Both the position numbers and the translations under genes were made by a program. The notes beneath the pieces were generated by a model. It searched no databases. It was not told where the DNA came from and saw nothing but the letters and a program-made list of their open reading frames with translations. A stretch of DNA of 64,000 nucleotides from Siphonodentalium dalli (taxonomy: Eukaryota; Mollusca; Scaphopoda; Gadilida; Siphonodentaliidae), in contig CP136063.1 of the NCBI GenBank assembly GCA_032622095.1, forward strand, positions 62,385,897-62,449,896, given 5' to 3'. Each line of letters opens with the position of its first letter. The first letter of the stretch is position 1. Below are positions 9,285 to 19,769 of this stretch, one piece after another.

Positions 9285-11913
9285 TTGGCGACGAAGTAAC
9301 CACGGATCCACGCGGAGAAGTTTATTTGATGTGAAAAACTTTCGTAAAAATGACTTGTGAATTTCTGCCATTTTCGTCATGTTTTTCCGTTCCTGATATT
9401 TATATATTCAGTGTTCGACTGTGTGTTTGTGCTGCTGAATATATATTCTTCTTATTCTAACTGAGGGACATTGCTGACAACATGTTGAAATGTCTAATTT
9501 CGACATTTGTGGCAAATTGTGCGTCAGTTTGCTTCAAAATCACCGCGGTGGTCTAAAAATAGACCACACGTAGAATACAGTCTCCGGACATCAATTCTTC
9601 ACCACAGCTAGCTGGCCAGTTTTTGAAGACAGGGGAGAGAGGAGAGTGTAATCGACAACTTCGCTGCCCAGTGTCAACAGAATTACGGTCAGATAAACTT
9701 ACCTATTTTTCACACAAAATGTCAATCACAATGTAGTTCAATCTGCCAACTGATTTGAACATGCCACAACTCATCATTAATCGACATGAATACAAGTCAC
9801 AACCAACTAAATAGTTCTGTTCCACCCATCAAACCAATTTAGATGCCATACCAGTGAAATACCAGTGGTGAAAATATAACATTTGCCAGTTCCCAACAAA
9901 TTGGACAATTTTCATGATATCAGCTCAACCACGATTCAACTGAAATAAAATTCTTGACAAACTTTGAAAGCAGCCTGAAATTTCTTGTTCAACTTGATGT
10001 CAGATATCTGAGTTTAAATTGGACATCAACATTTCTCAATGTTGACTCAACATGATTTTCATGCTCTTGACTTTTAATAGATTAACGCGAGCCACTCGTT
10101 TAATTTGAATATGGATAACCAAGCAGCCTGAAAATTACATGTTCATCCTTATGCAGATATCAACATATCCAGAGTTAAAATTGGACAGTAATTCGATCAA
10201 CTTCAACAGCTCATATACTAAATTGAACAGCTTCCAGTATATATATATCAATTAAACCTGCTCAACCAGTACTCAACTGAAAGGAAATTCTTGCCAAAAT
10301 CAGCATGAAACTTCTTGTTCTATCTGATGTCAAATATTAGAGTTTGTATTGGACGGTCCACAAGGATAAGACACAGCTCCACATGAGTTTCACTCCATGT
10401 GACATTTGAATCAGATATTTTGATTAACTAACCACCTGAACTAACGCGAGTTGTCTCGTTTAATTAGAATTTGGATAAAAACTATGAGTTCCACTTCTTT
10501 TGACATTTGAGTCAGATCTTTTGATAAATTAAGGCGAGTTTTCTCGTTTAATTCAAATTTGGGTAATAATTTATTGTAGTTTCGCATTTATTTATATATT
10601 TTCATGTCATTGTGATTAGTTTCTCTGTATAAGTTATATTTACTTTAGAGACACTGATTTATTATATTTCTAATGTCAATGTGATCAGTTTCTCTGCATA
10701 TGTTTATTAACTTATGAGACCCTGATTTATTTTTCAATATTAAAATTATATACACATCGATGATATATGCATGCTTTTCATTATTATTTTGTATGTGGTT
10801 ATTTTTGATGAATGAATTAATTATTTGTGTGTAGCCTATCAGATAAAATTATATTTTTGTAGTATTCTGAGTAGGCATTTTCCATATATTTCGGAATTGG
10901 TTCATAATTCCCATATATACAACTTCTTCTATTAAGTTCTATATTTCCATAACTCGCTGGCTGAAAAATATTTCATTGTGTTAACAGAATCTATATTTCT
11001 TGTTCATTCAATGATCAACTTCAAATTTAGAAATTGATGCGGGCATAACCGTTCAATACCTTAATTTCTTACATAATCCAGCCGTTCTTCCAGGGAGATT
11101 ACTCTTTTCATAAGAAACGGACTGGATTAAGCCAGCCTATATCTTGTAGTTAAATTGATACACATCGATTCAACCAGTATCTACCAGTAGTTTTGCAATC
11201 AGCTTGCCAATATAAGTTATGTTTACTTTTAGAGCTGATTAACCTAAATGTAATTGGTTTTTTGTTTCATATATTTTTGTCAATGTGATCAGGTTCTCTG
11301 TACAAGTTAAATTTACTTTGGAGACCCTGATGTATATGTATTAATTTTTGTGAATTTCTGATACACATTTGCACAGTATTAAATTAATTGCTTGGTATTA
11401 AATAGTATAAGTTATGTATTCTCTGTGCAGTAATTGTCATGTTTAGTGTGTCAGAATAGGTATATTTATTTCCATTATTTTTGTTCTCTTAGGAATATTG
11501 CTTAAGTTTTCTGAGCCCTGTTGTGTATTTTCCTGATGCAGATTTGCTGGGAATGATTTTTGGAACCTCGGTTTGTGTTCAATCATTCCTGTTGAAATTG
11601 CATTATATATTATTTATTCATAAGAGAGCTGCTCAGATTGCTTGTTGGAATATTCAATTGTTTTTTTCCTTTGTGTATTGATTTAAATTGAGATAAATTA
11701 ATTAAAAGTACCTACAAAGTTTTCGGAAGTTTAGAGGGCAAATCACTTGGAGTATTGCACTAAGCTAGTGCACTAATCAATTGATTCGCCAATCATACTC
11801 TGAAACGCTTGGAATTGGGTATTTACATACCGTGACGCTTGATTGGTCAGAGTGGAACAAATTAATTGATAAGCCTGTCACGTCTGATTTATTAAAGTGC
11901 GGGTTCAATTAAG
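9285..11913 (+). other. Long untranslated leader of the LTR element
   Basis: 2.6 kb of AT-rich, non-coding sequence between the primer site and the Gag start. It holds two internal repeat types. GCGAG(N)nCTCGTTTAATT occurs at about 10086, 10444 and 10532. GTCAATGTGATCAGTTTCTCTG...GAGACCCTGAT occurs at about 10608, 10676 and 11279. Inverted GAGNNN...CTC words inside the first type can form small stems. These could be packaging or transport signals, but that is inference. Confidence 0.6.
9286..9303 (+). promoter_or_regulatory. Candidate tRNA primer-binding site
   Basis: TGGCGACGAAGTAACCAC starts one base after the LTR. TGG complements the tRNA CCA tail, as expected of a minus-strand primer site. 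I have not matched it to a particular tRNA. Confidence 0.7.
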
Positions 11914-14900
11914 ATGTCCAGTGCTAATCAAGGTCACAACCTACCAGGCCAAACTCCCATGTATGGCGTTAACCCACATCCATATTCATGGAGCTCATCG
12001 TCTAGCTTATGTAGCTCATCAGCCGAGTCTAGCTCATGGTCAGCTCGACCCCCAGGTTATTGTTCACTGAATGAAAAGGTTAGACTCCTGAAGAAGGAAA
12101 ATGAGTCCCTGAAGAAAGGAATAGAGAGTAAAACACAAGAAGGGGTGTCCCTGAATGAAGAAATGAGGGCACAGGCTCGAAGTTATGAGGATAAGCTAAG
12201 GGACGAGAGAGAAGGGCGCCGAAAAGAGAAGCTAAGCTATGAACAAGCTAAGGTGGTACCCGAAGTACAGAGACACCCCACCCATTTTCCTCCACCGCTC
12301 TGGCCACAACCGCCATTTCCCTACGGGACCAATCAGCAATACATGTACCCGCCGAACCAGATGGTAACCCCAGCGGCGCAGGTGCCACCAGCCACAATAC
12401 CTTCAGTAACACCAGCGGTACAGGCAGTGGCTGATCAGGGGAGACGGGACAGGGTGCCGGAGAGAAACGACAGGAGAGAGAACGAAGAACCGAGGAGATG
12501 GGATGAGGACCGGGAGCCATATAGAGGGGGACGGAACGACCGGGAAAGAAATGAGAGAAGAGACAGGATAGGCGTTGAGAAAATACCATCTCGGCTAAAG
12601 TTCGATGGAACCACCATGTGGATGGTGTTTGAGAAGCGATTCGTTCATTTCGCCCAGCGCCAGAATTGGGACGAGGAAGAAAGGAAAGAGAAACTGGTCT
12701 GGTGTCTGGATGGAAAGGCGGCCGAATTCTGCGCGATGGTCGATCGGCAGGATGAAATGTCATATCAGCAACTTCTGAGGGAACTCAGAAGTAGATATGA
12801 GGAACATGATCGTCCTGAGAAGGCCCAGACGGATCTCACAGTGGCCAGACAACATACGGATGAACCTCTAAAGGACTGGGCAGACAGGGTGCAGAAGCTG
12901 TCAATACAGGCCTTCAGTGACGCGCCGGGGGCAGTCCAGCAGAGACAGGCAGTACTCAAGTTCTGCCAAGGACTACTGGACAAGGAAACAGGGCAACATG
13001 TTGCCACTTCCGCCCAGCCAACCATTAAGATGGCAGTAGAGAAGGCGCAACTCTTCCAGCAGACCACCCAGGCAATATACGGGAAGAGACTGAAGAAAGA
13101 GGTAAAGGCCACTTGGGTAGATTCGGATTCAGATTCGGATGGGCCCCAGATCAGCCAAGTGTACAGGGACAATAGGGGAAGAGGGGATGGAAGAAGGGCT
13201 CCCGGCTTGGGGGAGGGAAGAAGGAACAATTCCAGGTATGACCGGAATGGGAGGTCGGAAAGATCTGAGGGTCCCAACAATTCCAGGTATGACCGGAATT
13301 GGAGGTCGGAGAGTCCGAAGAACTCCGGCTATAACCGGAATTGGAGGTCGGAGAGTCCGAAGAACTCCGGCTATAACCGGAATTGGATGTCAGAAAGTCC
13401 GAAGAACTCCGGCTATGACCGAAATTGGAGGTCGGAAAGCCCAAAGAACTCCGGGTATGAGCAGAATTCCCGATATAACCGGTCCCGGAAAACAGAAAAT
13501 ACGAAGCCGTCAAATGATTCCACTCCATGGGGCAAGAATGAAACTACCAGAGATGGAGACGCTGCCAAAAACAGGACGTCCGCAAATCAATCATCGGATG
13601 TCGACCTGAGGGTGAGCTCACTCGAGGGAGGAATGGGTGAGATGGCAGCAAACATTAAGAAGCTGATGGGCCTAGTAGAGGAGAAGTCGAGATACCGGAC
13701 TTATTCCAACTTTGGGGAAAGGTCGACACATAAGTGTGAGAGAGGAAGGGGCAGTCCAATGGATTTAGATAGGGAAGAGGTGGCTAGCAACATTAAAGTC
13801 TTACGAACTTCTTTGGCACAGAGGGATCCTCCCCGTCTTGATTCCCGAGATTTTGAGGTTCCATTATCGCCCTCAGAAGAAATATCTCCCAAGTCTTCGA
13901 TACAGAGAAATCATCCCCGTCTCGATTTCCGAGATTATGATGTCCCAGTATCGCCCTCAGAAGAAATGTCTCCCAAGTCTGCGATACAGATGGCATCCAG
14001 AATGGCCGCACATGACCAACCATTATGGACGAGTTCCATAGAGGCCGACAGTGTTCCTGCAGATTGCCATCCTAATCAAACGGTCAACACATCAGAAGAC
14101 ACTATGGCAGGGCAAGTGGCCTACAACCAGCCAACCTCCAAACAATCGGACTTACTTGTCGGAAAGTTGCTACAAGGCGGATTATCAGAAAAGATGGCAT
14201 CCAAAACGGCAGTCCTGGACAATCAGCCGTCAACAATAGCCATCAAGTCGGCACATGGAAATAAGAGAGTAGAGAGCAGCCCAATTGAATTAGTTGGGGA
14301 AGAAGTAGCTGACATTAATATAGTCACAAAGCTCCAAGTCGGCAAAGATTCCCGACAAACTTCTTCGGCACAGAGTGATCCACCCTCAGAAGAATGGTTT
14401 CCAGAGTCTGCTTCAATGCACAGGGATTCTCCCCGTCTCGATTTCCGAGATTTTGATGTCCCAATATCGCCATTAGCAGAAACGTTGACATCCAGATCCG
14501 AGTCTCTCGATCCAACTTTGATGTTTTCCAGCTCTGAGTTGAAGAATGAAGCTCCAACAACCACGAGTCCTCCTATAAGGCCGACATCCGCTTTACTATT
14601 GGAGGTAAATGATTCTGCGTCTGGGCAATTTATCAACGATGAACAACCAGGGACACTAGTTCAGGAACTGACAACCTCGTCCGACAAACTGCTGAATGTA
14701 CAGTCTGAAATAGACATGCAACTCCTGACACCAGATGAGTATGCATTCTATTCAAGAAAGGCAGTTCAGCATAAACCACTATCGCCGGATGAGACGTATA
14801 TCAACCACGATGCCAACACAAGCTATATACAAGATGAAGAGTCGCCGATCTATGATATCATTCTAGAATGGGACGATAGCGTTTCTCTAGAGCTGAGTTC

Positions 14901-15321
14901 AATAGATTATTCAGAAGATGAAGAGGATGCAGTTCTGCTTCAGCAGCAAGGATGGTCAGGTGGAGACAGAGGCGATCTGAGAGACGCCCAGATCCCTCTT
15001 CTCACACAGTTTGATTCTTTGACATCCGATGGCGAGACATCCTTCATTGAATTCGGGAAAATTGGCTTGGACTCTACCATATATTCGATCACATCGGGCT
15101 TCTCTGATGCTGATTCGGCAGTCCTGGAATCAGACGTTAACATCTCAGACGCTGTTCCAACAGTTATGGAGTCACCCGCTAATGTCTCAGATGCTGTATC
15201 AACAGTTCTAAGACCGGTTCCATGTGACCCTTCTGATGAACATGTGGGTCATATGAACAAGGCGACGCTCTCCGACAATGAATCACGAGCAAAATATGAA
15301 GCATCTCGCAACCACGAGTGA
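11914..15321 (+). CDS. Gag-like structural protein of the LTR element (1135 aa)
   Basis: Residues ~50-112 are a charged heptad-like stretch (LNEKVRLLKKENESLKK...), probably a coiled coil. Residues ~115-170 are Pro-rich and ~170-218 are Arg/Glu/Asp-rich. Residues ~221-385 form a helical block of the retrotransposon Gag/capsid type (KFDGTTMWMVFEKRFVHFA..., WCLDGKAAEF, LRSRYEE, DWADRVQKL), typical of Ty3-like Gags. No CCHC zinc knuckle follows. In its place residues ~434-526 hold repeated 14-aa units (RNWRSESPKNSGYN) rich in Arg, Asn, Ser and Tyr that could bind RNA. The last ~600 residues are acidic and low complexity, with three copies of an RLD(F/S)RD(F/Y)(D/E)VP(L/V/I)SP unit at ~634, ~670 and ~835. 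At 1135 aa it is far longer than usual Gags. The start is the first ATG after the leader. It presumably packages the element RNA. Confidence 0.88.
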   Translation: MSSANQGHNLPGQTPMYGVNPHPYSWSSSSSLCSSSAESSSWSARPPGYCSLNEKVRLLKKENESLKKGIESKTQEGVSLNEEMRAQARSYEDKLRDEREGRRKEKLSYEQAKVVPEVQRHPTHFPPPLWPQPPFPYGTNQQYMYPPNQMVTPAAQVPPATIPSVTPAVQAVADQGRRDRVPERNDRRENEEPRRWDEDREPYRGGRNDRERNERRDRIGVEKIPSRLKFDGTTMWMVFEKRFVHFAQRQNWDEEERKEKLVWCLDGKAAEFCAMVDRQDEMSYQQLLRELRSRYEEHDRPEKAQTDLTVARQHTDEPLKDWADRVQKLSIQAFSDAPGAVQQRQAVLKFCQGLLDKETGQHVATSAQPTIKMAVEKAQLFQQTTQAIYGKRLKKEVKATWVDSDSDSDGPQISQVYRDNRGRGDGRRAPGLGEGRRNNSRYDRNGRSERSEGPNNSRYDRNWRSESPKNSGYNRNWRSESPKNSGYNRNWMSESPKNSGYDRNWRSESPKNSGYEQNSRYNRSRKTENTKPSNDSTPWGKNETTRDGDAAKNRTSANQSSDVDLRVSSLEGGMGEMAANIKKLMGLVEEKSRYRTYSNFGERSTHKCERGRGSPMDLDREEVASNIKVLRTSLAQRDPPRLDSRDFEVPLSPSEEISPKSSIQRNHPRLDFRDYDVPVSPSEEMSPKSAIQMASRMAAHDQPLWTSSIEADSVPADCHPNQTVNTSEDTMAGQVAYNQPTSKQSDLLVGKLLQGGLSEKMASKTAVLDNQPSTIAIKSAHGNKRVESSPIELVGEEVADINIVTKLQVGKDSRQTSSAQSDPPSEEWFPESASMHRDSPRLDFRDFDVPISPLAETLTSRSESLDPTLMFSSSELKNEAPTTTSPPIRPTSALLLEVNDSASGQFINDEQPGTLVQELTTSSDKLLNVQSEIDMQLLTPDEYAFYSRKAVQHKPLSPDETYINHDANTSYIQDEESPIYDIILEWDDSVSLELSSIDYSEDEEDAVLLQQQGWSGGDRGDLRDAQIPLLTQFDSLTSDGETSFIEFGKIGLDSTIYSITSGFSDADSAVLESDVNISDAVPTVMESPANVSDAVSTVLRPVPCDPSDEHVGHMNKATLSDNESRAKYEASRNHE

Positions 15322-15727
15322 TGTGTTGTCACCAGTACTAAATGATCATGACCAGCCGAACCATAAATTATGTAATGGCAGTCCAGAAGATAGTCTCTGT
15401 GCCCTGCCAATATCACATGGTCAACCTGAGAAGCCGTACCAGAATCACCACCCACCACATGATGAGCACCATGACAGCAATGGGGTGAAGAAAGATGTCC
15501 AGTTGAGGCCTGGCAGCAATGGAAATTTTGGTACAGAATTGCCTCAACTTAGGAGCAGTTCGGAAAGCAGGTCGACCTGGATCTGCAAACCAAGTTCAGG
15601 TTTCATACCTGTAAGTGCCGAACAATCATACAGGGGGAACACAAGCCAGAATCCAATGAATCACACCTGGCTCCGAAATAAAGCAGGTTCTCCAGATCAA
15701 TGGCCTTGGGATCCTGGTGGCAAATGA
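15278..15727 (+). CDS. Overlapping small ORF after Gag
   Basis: This 149-codon frame overlaps the Gag end by 44 nt in another reading frame, a position where gag-pol elements often shift frame. The protein (MNHEQNMKHLATTSDVL...) is His/Pro/Ser-rich, with no protease, reverse transcriptase or integrase motif. It may be a decayed continuation of Gag or a chance frame. Confidence 0.3.
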   Translation: MNHEQNMKHLATTSDVLSPVLNDHDQPNHKLCNGSPEDSLCALPISHGQPEKPYQNHHPPHDEHHDSNGVKKDVQLRPGSNGNFGTELPQLRSSSESRSTWICKPSSGFIPVSAEQSYRGNTSQNPMNHTWLRNKAGSPDQWPWDPGGK

Positions 15728-16320
15728 GTCCGAATCAGACGTGGATCGCTAGTAGTAACTACAATGAAGAGATCCACAGCCATGGTCAGAGTATCATCAG
15801 ACCCCATGGCAAACTATTAAGACCATTACTTGTCGCCAGAATGATGCGGGTTCCAGTATGGAAATGTACCTCCATGACTCACTGAACATAATCATATGCT
15901 TGTTCGCAACGTTTAAATGATGTTCACAGTTAATGCAGCAATGAGTGAATCCAACCTTGGGGTTGCGTTGTCGGTAATGGATATCGGGCCAGCTGATATA
16001 TTACACCGACATTGAACCACCATTTATATGATGTACTGAGAATGCCGGGCCCCGGTTTCTCTTTCACTCTGCATTGATGTACATATTCCACGAAGCATAA
16101 CACGCAGAACCCAGTCAATGGTTATCGGTCGAGTGGACCAAGAAGTGAATGTCAGCAGCTATTCACCATGGCCAGAGTATACATAGTGCGGACCACCTCT
16201 ATACGGTTCGACAGAAGGAACTTACTGTAACTACAACAGGCGTTCCGGATCAAGAACTTAACTGGTCGCCCAATGGAGCCAAGACATTGGGCGGTGTAAA
16301 CAAGCTGGCCAGACAATCAT
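15728..16320 (+). other. Post-Gag region without recognisable pol
   Basis: Several short frames, none over 75 codons, and no YxDD, HHCC, DDE or DTG-type motif in six frames. It may be decayed coding sequence or filler kept for RNA length. Confidence 0.6.
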
Positions 16321-16632
16321 TTGACCGATACAATGGCGAAGACATTACCAGATATGACAGAAAATGGTAGTTGGATGATACGAGATGCTGAGAAATTCCA
16401 CTCTGCCAGCCATCCATATGACGGTGCCTTCCCCGACCAAGTTACAAGTGTTCGTCAGTCATCCGATGTTCAGGATCCAATGCGTCGACTACAAGACTCT
16501 GCAACCGAGCCCACGGAGGCCTATGACGTAACAGAAGTCTTGTTGGAACTTGGACTGACTAATGACGATGGATGGACGAATTCTACAACCCCCTCCAACA
16601 GGGCCTTCTTTTCAAAGCTTGGGGGAATGTAG
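16321..16632 (+). CDS. Small ORF ending at the 3' LTR boundary
   Basis: A 103-codon frame runs through the polypurine tract and stops a few bases inside the 3' LTR (...FFSKLGGM). That is where the last ORF of many LTR elements ends. Composition (acidic, Ser/Thr-rich) resembles the Gag tail. It is possibly the remnant of a longer terminal ORF; function is unknown. Confidence 0.3.
   Translation: MTDTMAKTLPDMTENGSWMIRDAEKFHSASHPYDGAFPDQVTSVRQSSDVQDPMRRLQDSATEPTEAYDVTEVLLELGLTNDDGWTNSTTPSNRAFFSKLGGM
16621..16627 (+). promoter_or_regulatory. Polypurine tract
   Basis: GGGGGAA immediately precedes the 3' LTR, as expected for the plus-strand primer. The upstream AGCTT extends it only weakly. Confidence 0.75.
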
Positions 16633-16841
16633 TGGTTTTAGGTTCCGAAGAGTACCGGTTATCCGGTACGAGTGCACCCGAGGATGTGACGTCACTCCCA
16701 GCTACCAAGAAGAACAGAACAGAACTGAATCCCGACCGAACCACACGTCTTTTGGCTGACATCTTGCTTATCATGAATTGTGTTATATTAGTATAGAATA
16801 AACCATGTTGTTGACTGAATATAATGTCCTGTTCTGCTTTA
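16628..16841 (+). repeat. 3' LTR
   Basis: Identical to 9071-9284. AATAAA at 16797-16802 would serve as polyadenylation signal. It is followed by the GAAT target duplication. Confidence 0.95.
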
Positions 16842-16959
16842 GAATTAACAGATTAGTTCACTCAGAGGACATGGCTACATGGGTGAATACAGCTCATGCC
16901 ACAAATATCTTCTGCATAGCTACCACCATAGAGCAAAGATTCATGGCATGATCCAGGGT

Positions 16960-17275
16960 GAATAGTGAGTGATAGAGCTGGGATTAAGAGATTAGTGGTC
17001 ACACTAGGGGCATGCGGAATGAATCAGGTGAGTGGATGTTAGCCAGATTAGTGGTCCACTGACCAGGACAGCACAGAGTGAATGGTGATGGGTGTGTGTT
17101 TAAAGCAGGTTAGAGGTCACACTAGGGTCATCATAAATCATGAGTGGGTGTTAGCCAGATTAATGGTCCCCTGACTTGAGTCATCATGAATGGAGAGTGT
17201 GTGTTATAGCCAGATTAGTGGGCCATTGACCAAGGACAGCACTGAGTGAATGGTGAGTGAAAAATTGGTGTTGAG
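16960..17275. repeat. Degenerate minisatellite, ~60-bp units
   Basis: Units of the form GCCAGATTAGTGGTCCACTGA...GTGAATGGTGAGTG recur about five times with many substitutions. No coding was seen. Confidence 0.6.
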
Positions 17276-17492
17276 AAGCAGGTAACAGGTTTAATGTAGG
17301 TCAGTTTGACAGAGGAGTTCTGCCAAGCAATAGATGAAAATGATGAACTGGGGTGCTGACAGAATCCAAGTGACGCAACTCCCAGTCTGAAATAAAGCAT
17401 AAATTCTGAAAAAGAAAATAAATTTGTGAACTTTTTAAAGAACACATGGAACTGTGAAGATTTGTTTGCTCAATCAATCTCAAACCAGTTAA

Positions 17493-17739
17493 ACCCTTTC
17501 ATGATGGGAGCTGGACTGTTGCAGCATTAAAAATCCTGTGCCATGCATTCTGTTTTATATTCGAGTCTCCAATATATAAGAGAATACACTAGCTTACAAG
17601 GTCATGGTAAATATTGTTAGGCCAATGTATTCTCTTAAATGTATATTCGAGGCTCACTACGGAGAGACTCGCATGTGTAAGAGAATTCAATGACATTGTT
17701 TTTTTTTTTTAAGTTCAGGAAACTCCAGTCATGGAATGG
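17493..17739. mobile_element. Degenerate TTAA-bordered element with hairpins (frame iv)
   Basis: TTAA at 17489-17492 and 17740-17743. The left end is ACCCTTTCATGATGGGAGC and the right end is the diverged complement of it. Two degraded copies of the CATTCTCTTATATATGCGAG hairpin lie inside (about 17536-17600 and 17616-17690). Sister of 370-588. Confidence 0.5.
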
Positions 17740-17749
17740 TTAAAGGTCA

Positions 17750-18125
17750 GACACAAGTTTTGGTAAAATTTCCTGATATTTAAAAATGGATTTTCTCAAA
17801 TTTTGTCTGGAATTTCTTTTTGAAATTTGATTATTGTGACAATATATTTAAGAACCGTCAACTCGTTGGAAATTATAACACCCTATTTACTATTGACATG
17901 AAAAATGTGTAAAATTTCTGTTATAAAGAATTTCTGTAAAATAGAATTTTTTTTTTATATATCCATATTATCATATCTGAAGATCATGAGAGGAAATAGT
18001 TCTTGATTAAGGTCTTTGTGGACGCAAATTTTCCAAAATTTTATGGGAGTCCAAAATAAATGATTCTGTTCACTTATATTAATACATGCCTGTTGATCCA
18101 AAGTTTTAAGAGTACATGTATAAGT
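17750..18125. other. AT-rich intergenic sequence
   Basis: No gene or clear element was seen. Confidence 0.4.
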
Positions 18126-19161
18126 CATGGTGGATTATGTTAGAAATACAAAATGCAAACTTTATAGAGATTTAAAAAAATTATTATACTTGGTGTGAAG
18201 AATATTTATTTTCAAAAAATCAAACATTTTACACAAACACAATACACATATAGATGCATAGAGATTTGGAAAGAGGACTGGACAACAAGCAAAATGCATC
18301 TTACTTAAATCGGTCAAAGAAACACAAAGCCCATATCAACGAAACAAATATGGAAATGTATACTACACTGTTAAGAATGATGTACTATAAAAAATATTCA
18401 TATTTTTTTAATGTTCTTTGACAAATTTACTCAGAACCAGTTGTTGACAAATGATGTACTATCAATAAATATTCATATTTTTTAATGTTCTTTGACAAAT
18501 TTACTCAGAACCAGTTGTTGACAAATGATATATTTACTTGCTCAACATGGTTGGCAGTTCATGGGTCACCTTGACCATGGCTTTTATCCAGTCTGATGGG
18601 GATGGCTATAACTAGTATAAAATATTTAAGTTGTTAATGGGAGAGGGGCGGATTTAAGTTGTTAAAACTTGTGCCCCGATCCCTCTTGTAATATTATATT
18701 ACAATAAAATATGTTTAAACAAAAACTAGTATAAGCTGGTATGACCAGCCTGTCCATTTCAGAGATTATCCCATGTGTTGTGACCTATTTACAGGATACA
18801 GGTGGTACCCTATATAGATTGGAGCTTAACAAATGCTTTTGACAACATAGTTCACAGCACACATACTGCAATGATTGGCCACTGATAACCCATACATGTC
18901 AGGTCCCAACCAGTCATGTCAACAAATAAATCTATCTTTTGTCAACAAATGGTTCTAAGTACATTTTTTAAAGAACACACAATAAATATGAATACTTTTT
19001 ATGAATACACATGTACATCTTTCTTCACAGTGTTCAGTACACAATCCCATATTTGTTTCTTAGATATGGACTTTGTGTTTCTTGGACCAATGTGAGTACA
19101 AATCATTTTATTTTAATTGCAATAAAGTTAACATTTTGTATTTCTAACATAATCCACCATG
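18126..19161. mobile_element. Foldback element with long inverted arms
   Basis: The left arm CATGGTGGATTATGTTAGAA (18126) is complemented by TTCTAACATAATCCACCATG (ending 19161). Similarity continues through AAACACAAAG(C/T)CCATATC and CAAATATGG on both sides. The left arm carries an internal ~76-bp direct duplication (about 18377-18530, each copy ending CCAGTTGTTGACAAATGAT). The core, about 18540-18945, is non-coding. Confidence 0.65.
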
Positions 19162-19207
19162 AATTATATTCTTAAGGAGGAGGTCAAATTAAGTGACCAA
19201 TTGTTAA

Positions 19208-19650
19208 CCCTTTCAGTGCCAGGGGCCGATCTCATCGGCCCTAATTTACTGTCTAAAATCGGCCCTAAAAAATTAAAAAAATTAAAGATTTTTTTTTTTT
19301 TTGGGTTGAATTTTTGGGGTATGCATTAGCGAATTTAAAAACAAACTGGATAAAACCTTAAGGGCATGTTATAACTCAAAACTATCACCACGTATTCATA
19401 GTAATAATTTTGATGCCAATGAAAAATGTAAGATACCCTGGCACTAAATCTACAAAATAAGTCTGTTAAAGAATATAACAAAAAATTATTAAAATTGTAA
19501 AAAATTGTAATAACAATTGATGTAAAATTGTTAGGCCAATGGATTCTCTTATATATGCGAGGCGACCTATGGTCGACTCGCATATATAAGAGAATGTATT
19601 GGCACAGGGTATATGGGTTGATACAAAAATTGAACTTGGCACTGAAAGGG
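19208..19650. mobile_element. piggyBac-like miniature element with hairpin module (frame ii)
   Basis: Flanked by TTAA on both sides (19204-19207, 19651-19654). The TIR begins CCCTTTCAGTGCCAGG, next to GGGCCGATCTCATCGGCCC. A hairpin copy lies at about 19532-19610. The 228-bp copy at 57298-57525 is the same family in the opposite orientation. TTAA duplication plus a CCCTTT start is the piggyBac signature. Confidence 0.85.
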
Positions 19651-19769
19651 TTAAAGGAATATGATCCTGAAAAAATATTAGTAATTTTTTTCAATATACC
19701 GATAATACATATTTAAAGATGGATTATCATTCATATAACAAATTTGAAATAGTTTCAGGGTGTAAAATA

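Larger units (their letters stand above)
9071..16841 (+). mobile_element. Complete LTR retrotransposon encoding Gag but no pol
   Basis: The 7.77-kb element has two identical 214-bp LTRs, a primer-binding-like site right after the 5' LTR, a purine-rich tract right before the 3' LTR, and a target duplication (GAAT, or AGAAT if the last A is counted, at 9067-9070 and 16842-16845). Identical LTRs imply very recent insertion. The only long frame is the 1135-aa Gag-like protein. The 1.3 kb after it shows no reverse transcriptase, RNase H, integrase or protease motif in any frame, so the element must rely on enzymes from another element. The layout resembles the Gag-only (TR-GAG) elements described in plants. 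A Ty3/mdg4-type parent is my guess from Gag organisation and the 4-5-bp duplication. Confidence 0.93.

Noticed and set aside
12248-14636. Several minus-strand and alternative-frame ORFs of 60-171 codons
   Set aside because: All lie within the Gag frame, are low complexity, and reflect its repeats and purine bias.
15322-16627. Search for pol downstream of Gag in the LTR element
   Set aside because: No frame shows protease, reverse transcriptase, RNase H or integrase motifs, so no pol was annotated.
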